64,000 bases of DNA from Austropuccinia psidii (Eukaryota > Basidiomycota > Pucciniomycetes > Pucciniales > Sphaerophragmiaceae), in assembly GCA_023105745.1 (NCBI GenBank), contig JALGQZ010000011.1, positions 43,802,698-43,866,697 on the forward strand. The letters run 5' to 3'. Each line of letters starts with the position of its first letter. The first letter of the stretch is position 1. Below the pieces are notes generated by a model that did no database searches, had not been told where the DNA came from, and worked only from the letters and a program-made list of their open reading frames with translations. Below, one piece after another: positions 58,501 through 64,000 of the stretch. Made by a program: the position numbers and the translations under genes.

Positions 58501-61500
58501 AGCTTTCTAATAATACTTTTATATTGATATTAGTGGTGATTTAAAAAATATTTTATCTTGATTTATAATCATTTATATTTTGAAAACAATCTTCGGCTTC
58601 CTGTCAATTATCCCTGAGAAAAGGGTTATTACAGAGACGTTGCAGTCTCCCAATTATCTTAAAAGATTCCTTGGATTCACTGAAGCTTAAATCAAATAGC
58701 TAACTGTTTGGAAGTGTATATATTGGTGAGGTTAATTTGCAAATTGGCTCACAAGTATATTGATTATCAGCTTGTGAAAGATTTTCATCAAATTCTTTTC
58801 TATTTCAGTGGATAACAAGAGCTTGCAATGCCATTTTCCAAATCTCATTTCTCCCAGGATCCAATGTATCCAAATTTTCGGATGTTGAAATATTGTTCAA
58901 ATTTGAACGAGAGTTGGTCAAAATCAATGGATCTGAGATTAACCAAAATAAATCACATGGGATTAAAAATTTATGTTGATCAAATCTCTCATGTCAAAGC
59001 TACCCTGAAAAGGTATCCAACGACCAAAACGTAAGATGGTATGCTTTCCCTCATAGTCTCTATTCCAGAAGCCATCATTGAAAATAGAAATATTAAGCTA
59101 TTCAAATTTAAAAATTAATAATCTAATGAAAACATAACATATAAAATCATATTTTCAAATTACCTTCAGATATTGGATTCTGGGGAATTTGTAATCTAAA
59201 CACAGCCATAGCCCTCCATAACACCATCATTTAATCTATCAATGGGAAACTCAATGAATCAAAGAAAAAAATTGGAAAAGCTAACAAAAGAGAGCTTTTT
59301 TCCTGATAATATTTCAACACATCTTCTTGATGATTCAAATATGGGGCCCACCTCTTGCACAGCTCATAGCTACAAGGGAAGACTCAACTCCAAAGGGAAA
59401 AATGGTCAAAACCCCTTTGAATAATTGTTACACCTGCTCAAGGAAATTAATTTAACTCAATGTTATCAATTTTATAGAAATGGCTATATAATTTACCCTT
59501 TTCTCCATATCCGAATTGTATTAAGCTATCACATATCAACCATAATTTGATATCAATTAAGTCAAAATACTCCACATTAAGGTATTAATTATAATAACTT
59601 CATATGGCCAGAAAAACTGAAACAAATCTTACTTTTTCATTTTCATTTTTCTATGTTTGTAATTGAAATGATGTTATTTATATATGGGCTCTCAAGGAAT
59701 TAAAAAGGCTTTTTACCCACCAATATATCCCAAGGTCAGTATCACCAGTTTTGTATAAGAAGTAAATTCAGCTATTGAATTACTCTTCTCAAAATAAACC
59801 CATGCCTATTTAATCTTGAAGATATCAGAGGACTTAACTAAAAATTTCCAAAAATACTCTGTTAAAAAAGGGTGGCATGAATTTTGAAAATTAATGGAAT
59901 CTTAATTTTCTCACTAACACTAACATCCTATGATTCCAATATCATCCAATTAGAAGGAAAAACAAGAAAAATTCAAAGCGCATTGGTATAAGTTAATTAA
60001 AACTTTATTGTTCATCAATAGCATTATTTCACTTCTTTAAAAATTCAAAATCACCATCTTTAAGCTCATTCTAGATTCCATGTGGAATCTTCCCTCTCCT
60101 ACATAAGTTTATTTATCAATAATTAAAGTTGAAATACAAAAAAAAGATTAAGTAATTCAAAAATGGATCAAAATAATGTTCATTTCTCAAATAAAAACAC
60201 AAAACGGATGGAAATCCCCTGCTCAAATCAGATAGAAAATTTTGTTTTCTTGGAATAATATACTAGAACAGACTTATTTAATCCTCATTAGAGCTTCATC
60301 TATGATTAAAAATATATGAGGGCTGAATATTGTTCCTTGGGATATATATTACCATGTATTGCAAAACCATTTTTAATTTAATTCCACAAAGGTTAAGTCC
60401 AAAAGGGATTTAAATCATTAATGTTGAGTAATTGATGATATTATCGTTATTTTTATTGAGAAAATTATATGCATAAATTTCTAAATGAGAGCTTTCAAGA
60501 TTATGAATTGAAAATGTGGAGGCCTTGGAATGGAAATAGAACCTAAATACATAGTTTATTTTAGGGAAACATGCCAATGAATGGTTTTAAGGCATGTGAT
60601 GTTTCCTAATTTGATGTCTTTGCATGGGGATGAAATTAGAAGGCCCACAAAACTCTAGTTTTATTGACTTAAAGATCAATTAAATATCCCCTTGATTATT
60701 TTCAATTAAGAAGACGTTTAGGACAGGTAGTTTAATTTATTATTTGAATGAATTTCAATATGAAAAATTTATATTAAATATAAATTAGAATAAAATATAT
60801 TCTTACTCTTCAATCCTGTATATACAGCAAAAAAAGTGGAAGCTTTTATATATTTAAGTTCTATCCTTATGAACTTGTACATCTATAAACAATTTTTCAT
60901 TGTTGAGAAGATAAGATATGATTTATGAAGATATTTTCCGGCCCTTTCTTTAAGTTTTCAAAACAAAAAAATAAATTAGATTCCAAATTGCAGTTGTTCC
61001 ACTGCCTATAAATCTATGGATTAAAATATATTGATGAACAATCAAGGAATAGGATTTATATAAAACTATCCAAAGGAGAAAATATCATGTGATCGTAACG
61101 ATCACTAATGAAAAATTTGAGAAATTATTCCTCTGAAACCAAAAAAATGTGCTGTTAAATAGGCTTCAAAAAACATAACATTTGTATATTTCATATTAGA
61201 AAGTATCTGTGTAAAAATGCTATACTGTTTGAAAAATATTTAGGCTTTGATAAATCTCTAAAATAACTCAATATCAGTATGAAATATCTAATTATTTCTT
61301 TGAAAAACTACCACTGAGCTGAGATATTTGATCAAACAGATCTTGTACGGGAATACCCAAATCATCTTGGTCTTAATATGGAAAGATACCTTTCTTTTTT
61401 ATGGAATGTGTTCCAAAATAATAAAATTCTACTCCTTTTGAATCATATTTTGTTCAAGCCTATGAAAAAGTATATTAATACTCAGGCTTCCTTCAAAATT

Positions 61501-62139
61501 ATTGATAATCTCACCTTAAAGAGTAATATCTTTCCTGAAAAAGTGGAAGTGAAAAGAAGAGTTTGAAGGAATATTTTTTTAGAAAATCATTCTATTGAGA
61601 TTCAAGATGAAATTCTCTCTACAGCTTTTATGTTCTTCTGGTAGGAAATTCTTTCAGTATTTGTCTCAGAAATCTGCTTTGATTTTGATGGATAAAAACC
61701 AATATAGGCTACCAATTTAGTTTATAATAAAAGTAAATTTGTAATTTTAAGAAAATGAGTGGGAGAGCTATTCCCAAATGAAATTTTGAATTATATTGGA
61801 GGATAACATAGGACTTGGTGATAATACTATTATAGTAGCTAAGTAGACTTTCTTTGAATATTATGAATTCTTAAGCCTTCTCCATGAATATGTATTTAAT
61901 TGAATTAAATGATATGAATACTGTACATACATTATTTATTCATTTCTCAAAATTAATGTATCTATATTTTTCTTATAGCTAATTATTGGAGTCTTTTGAC
62001 ACATTGGATATTAACTACATCATATTGAAAATAGATATCTCTTACACTTTCAGCTTCAAAGTTATATATCTTCACCTATAAGCTCAATAGAATTTCTTTA
62101 TTGATACTTAAAATAATCTCAGGGCTTTCAGAATTAAAT
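52579..62139. other. About 9.6 kb of AT-rich DNA with no supportable gene
   Basis: A short CA run (52580-52590) marks the start. All frames are short and lack recognisable domains: 54870-55073, 56429-56668, 58176-58361, 58828-59034, 59242-59424 and 61378-61566 are the longest. 58799-58990 is open in more than one plus frame after TATTTCAG and might be a decayed exon. No LTR ends, PBS-like site or tandem repeat was seen. It may be very old transposon debris or intergenic DNA. Confidence 0.5.
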
Positions 62140-63527
62140 TTTCAGCCTGTGACTCAAACCCAGAGCACAAGCATGACAGCCAAATACCATAAATCAATGG
62201 TATAGCCAAGATACCACCAAAACATGGAGCTGAGCACAATCATCTAAAAAAGTATCAAAACAAAGAGGAAACTCACCCCTCTCCAAATATACAAGTCCCA
62301 TCACCCTAGGACAAAGAATAACAAAGTTATTACTGCTCAAAGTTGTTGCTGAGCATAAACCTTAATTTTCACCTCTCATCTAAAATACAGGGTAAGATGT
62401 CTAACCCCATCAAATGGGTATTCAAAATGAAGTTCTAGGTCAGGGCTATCTGATGGTAACAGCCAAACTAAGCTAGAATCAGTATTACTGAAGATATGGC
62501 CAAATTCAGGCCAAATAAGGGTGAATAAAATATTCACCTCTCATCTAACTTCTACAGTTTTAGTGTAAGATACCTAATGCAGGGTCTTTTTGGAAAGAGC
62601 ACAATTAGGGCTATCTGATAGTGCCATTCATTTCCCCATATCTCATCTAGAAAAAAAAGGTATAAGGAAAACAAGCCCAATACAGCTTTTTGCCTAAAGC
62701 ATGCATATGTACAAAATTCTTGTACATGGGATAACTTTGCCATATTTAATGATGACCATATCAAATAAGGTACTATTGTGTAGAAAACATACAGGGCTAC
62801 ACACCGAACCAATTTTGAGGTTGATATCTCAAAAACTGACAAAGGTATAGATGTTTTAAGGTCAAAATCCCACACTTTGGCCAATACAGCCTTACCCTGG
62901 GATAATATCCCATAACCAGGATTATGAGGTGTCAAACTGACAAAGAAGCTTATTTTTACTTCAATACCTCATAGCTCATTCAATAATGGGGTATTCTACA
63001 GGTTCTGTACAGCATTCTACGCATCATACACATTAGAATCAAGCTGTGTGGTCCCCAGATGAAACTTTTCACCCTGTATTGGTAAAATCTTCCCAGATTT
63101 GGTTTCAAAACCACATCTGATCCCAATACAGGCTATACAGGCCTTTTGCAAACCACAACCCTGTTCTTGAGAGTGAAAAATCTTCACTTCCTGTATGTGA
63201 AAAGGTCTAGCAGCCTTTTAACCCCATTTCAGGATAAAAGGAGGCCTTTTCACTGTCAAAAAAAATTTCACTCTTGGAAAATAAACAGGTTATACTTTAA
63301 ACTTAACTATTGTAGTTCTTATTATAGTAGCCCAACTGGTAAGACTGCACCCAGGCCTTTCAAAAGCGCTCACCACCACTATTATACAATAGTAAAGCCC
63401 TTTTATCATCCTTATAACCCCTTATTATCATAAATCAACGTATCTTTAAACTTTTTTTACTGTGTCACAGTCATAGCTAAAGTTTGGATATACTATCATA
63501 CACCTTTATCATAGACTCAAACTGACA
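62140..63527 (+). repeat. Family-H LTR (5' LTR of element H2)
   Basis: TTTCAGCCTGTGACTC to ACTCAAACTGACA, 1388 bp; aligns with 45620-47043 throughout. AGGATAAAAGGAGGCC is at 63231-63246. A 127-codon antisense frame (62935-62552) is also partly open in the other two family-H copies. Confidence 0.88.
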
Positions 63528-63546
63528 TTTTGGGGGCCTGGCCATG
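63528..63546 (+). promoter_or_regulatory. Putative primer binding site of element H2
   Basis: TTTTGGGGGCCTGGCCATG directly follows the LTR, sharing GGGGGCCTGGCC with elements A and B. The position one to three bases inside the LTR fits a minus-strand primer site. Confidence 0.6.
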
Positions 63547-64000
63547 TTTTTTTAACCTTTTTTGGGCCTTATAAGTATGTTTTTTCTCTTATTTTCTCTA
63601 TTCTGACAAATTATTTCATCTTTTTAGGCATAATTCGTTTTTAAAAATATATAAAACACATATCTTTTATATATTTTCAAGTGGTATACGTTACATACCA
63701 CTATTCTTTATCTTTTTTAATCATATTGTTGCGTGGTTGATTATAATTTAATCACCACAAGACCCTTATTTTTGCCTTGTTTTACATATAAAAACACTTT
63801 AAGTCATGAATAAAGTCGCTGTTTCAATCAAATAAGTACACCTCTTACTGTAAAACCAACAGTTGAGGCATGGCTGGGTGTATTTTCAATTCAATTACCC
63901 TCTTACATACCACTTTTATCAGATTATACTTGCTAATTACAAGTTATTCTGTCAGATACTGGCATACAAAAAGTGTACCAGATATCTGTAAGCTGTATTT

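Larger units (their letters stand above)
62140..64000 (+). mobile_element. Element H2: 5' LTR and leader of a Gypsy element cut by the window edge
   Basis: The LTR (62140-63527) is followed by TTTTGGGGGCCTGGCCATG (63528-63546), matching the PBS-like site of the other elements, and by an AT-rich leader to the window end. The coding part lies outside. The rest of the element should follow to the right in plus orientation. Confidence 0.8.

Noticed and set aside
58799..59040. Possible decayed host exon after TATTTCAG
   Set aside because: Two competing short frames, no recognised domain and no second exon; left as unassigned.

Overview
The window looks like repeat-rich, AT-rich fungal DNA, and the protein content points to a rust fungus (Pucciniales). 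Two things support this: Ty3/Gypsy polyproteins with a YIDD reverse transcriptase, a D,D35E integrase and a chromo-like tail, and a broken Tnp2-type transposase of the kind abundant in rusts. The gag/pol flavour, low GC and very long LTRs are most like what I remember of Austropuccinia psidii; that genus call is memory-based inference. I see no tRNA, rRNA, CRISPR array or convincing intact host gene.

Layout. 1-2412 is the 5' end of a minus-strand LTR element (A) that continues off the left edge. 2413-6321 is old DNA with a plus-strand pseudogene of an unrecognised rust-type protein and, convergent to it, the C-terminal part of a minus-strand Tnp2 pseudogene. 6322-16597 is a complete plus-strand element (B) with near-identical LTRs and a 1601-codon gag-pol frame; it sits inside the Tnp2 gene, whose N-terminal part resumes at 16598-17188. 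About 17640-50002 is an old plus-strand element (D), lacking its 5' LTR and broken by nested insertions: a solo LTR of family B (TSD AAATT), a minus-strand solo LTR of family C (TSD AAACT), a termini-less 426-bp LTR fragment, a whole minus-strand element F (TSD AGATG), and a solo LTR of family H. F is a deletion derivative and carries a nearly full-length plus-strand element C (TSD TTATT). 50003-50860 is a decayed fragment of a second Gypsy lineage, 51142-52578 a minus-strand family-H LTR, 52579-62139 AT-rich DNA with no gene I can support, and 62140-64000 the 5' LTR and leader of another family-H element.

The most interesting signal is in the 5' part of the retroelements. In B and C a second reading frame, distinct from the gag-pol frame, can be assembled across short phase-1 introns of 63-65 bp into a protein of about 282-286 residues. 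Its sequence (GYRIPK, VFxMARTxMEF) is recognisable in the diverged copies D and F as well. In C, and in both copies of a tandem duplication in F, the stop codon of this frame overlaps an ATG in the gag frame (ATGA or TAATG), which suggests termination-reinitiation. I call this frame ORF0. The usual gag start predicted in the other frame (MPSTRSG in C, MVHTRNG in B) is probably a shadow.
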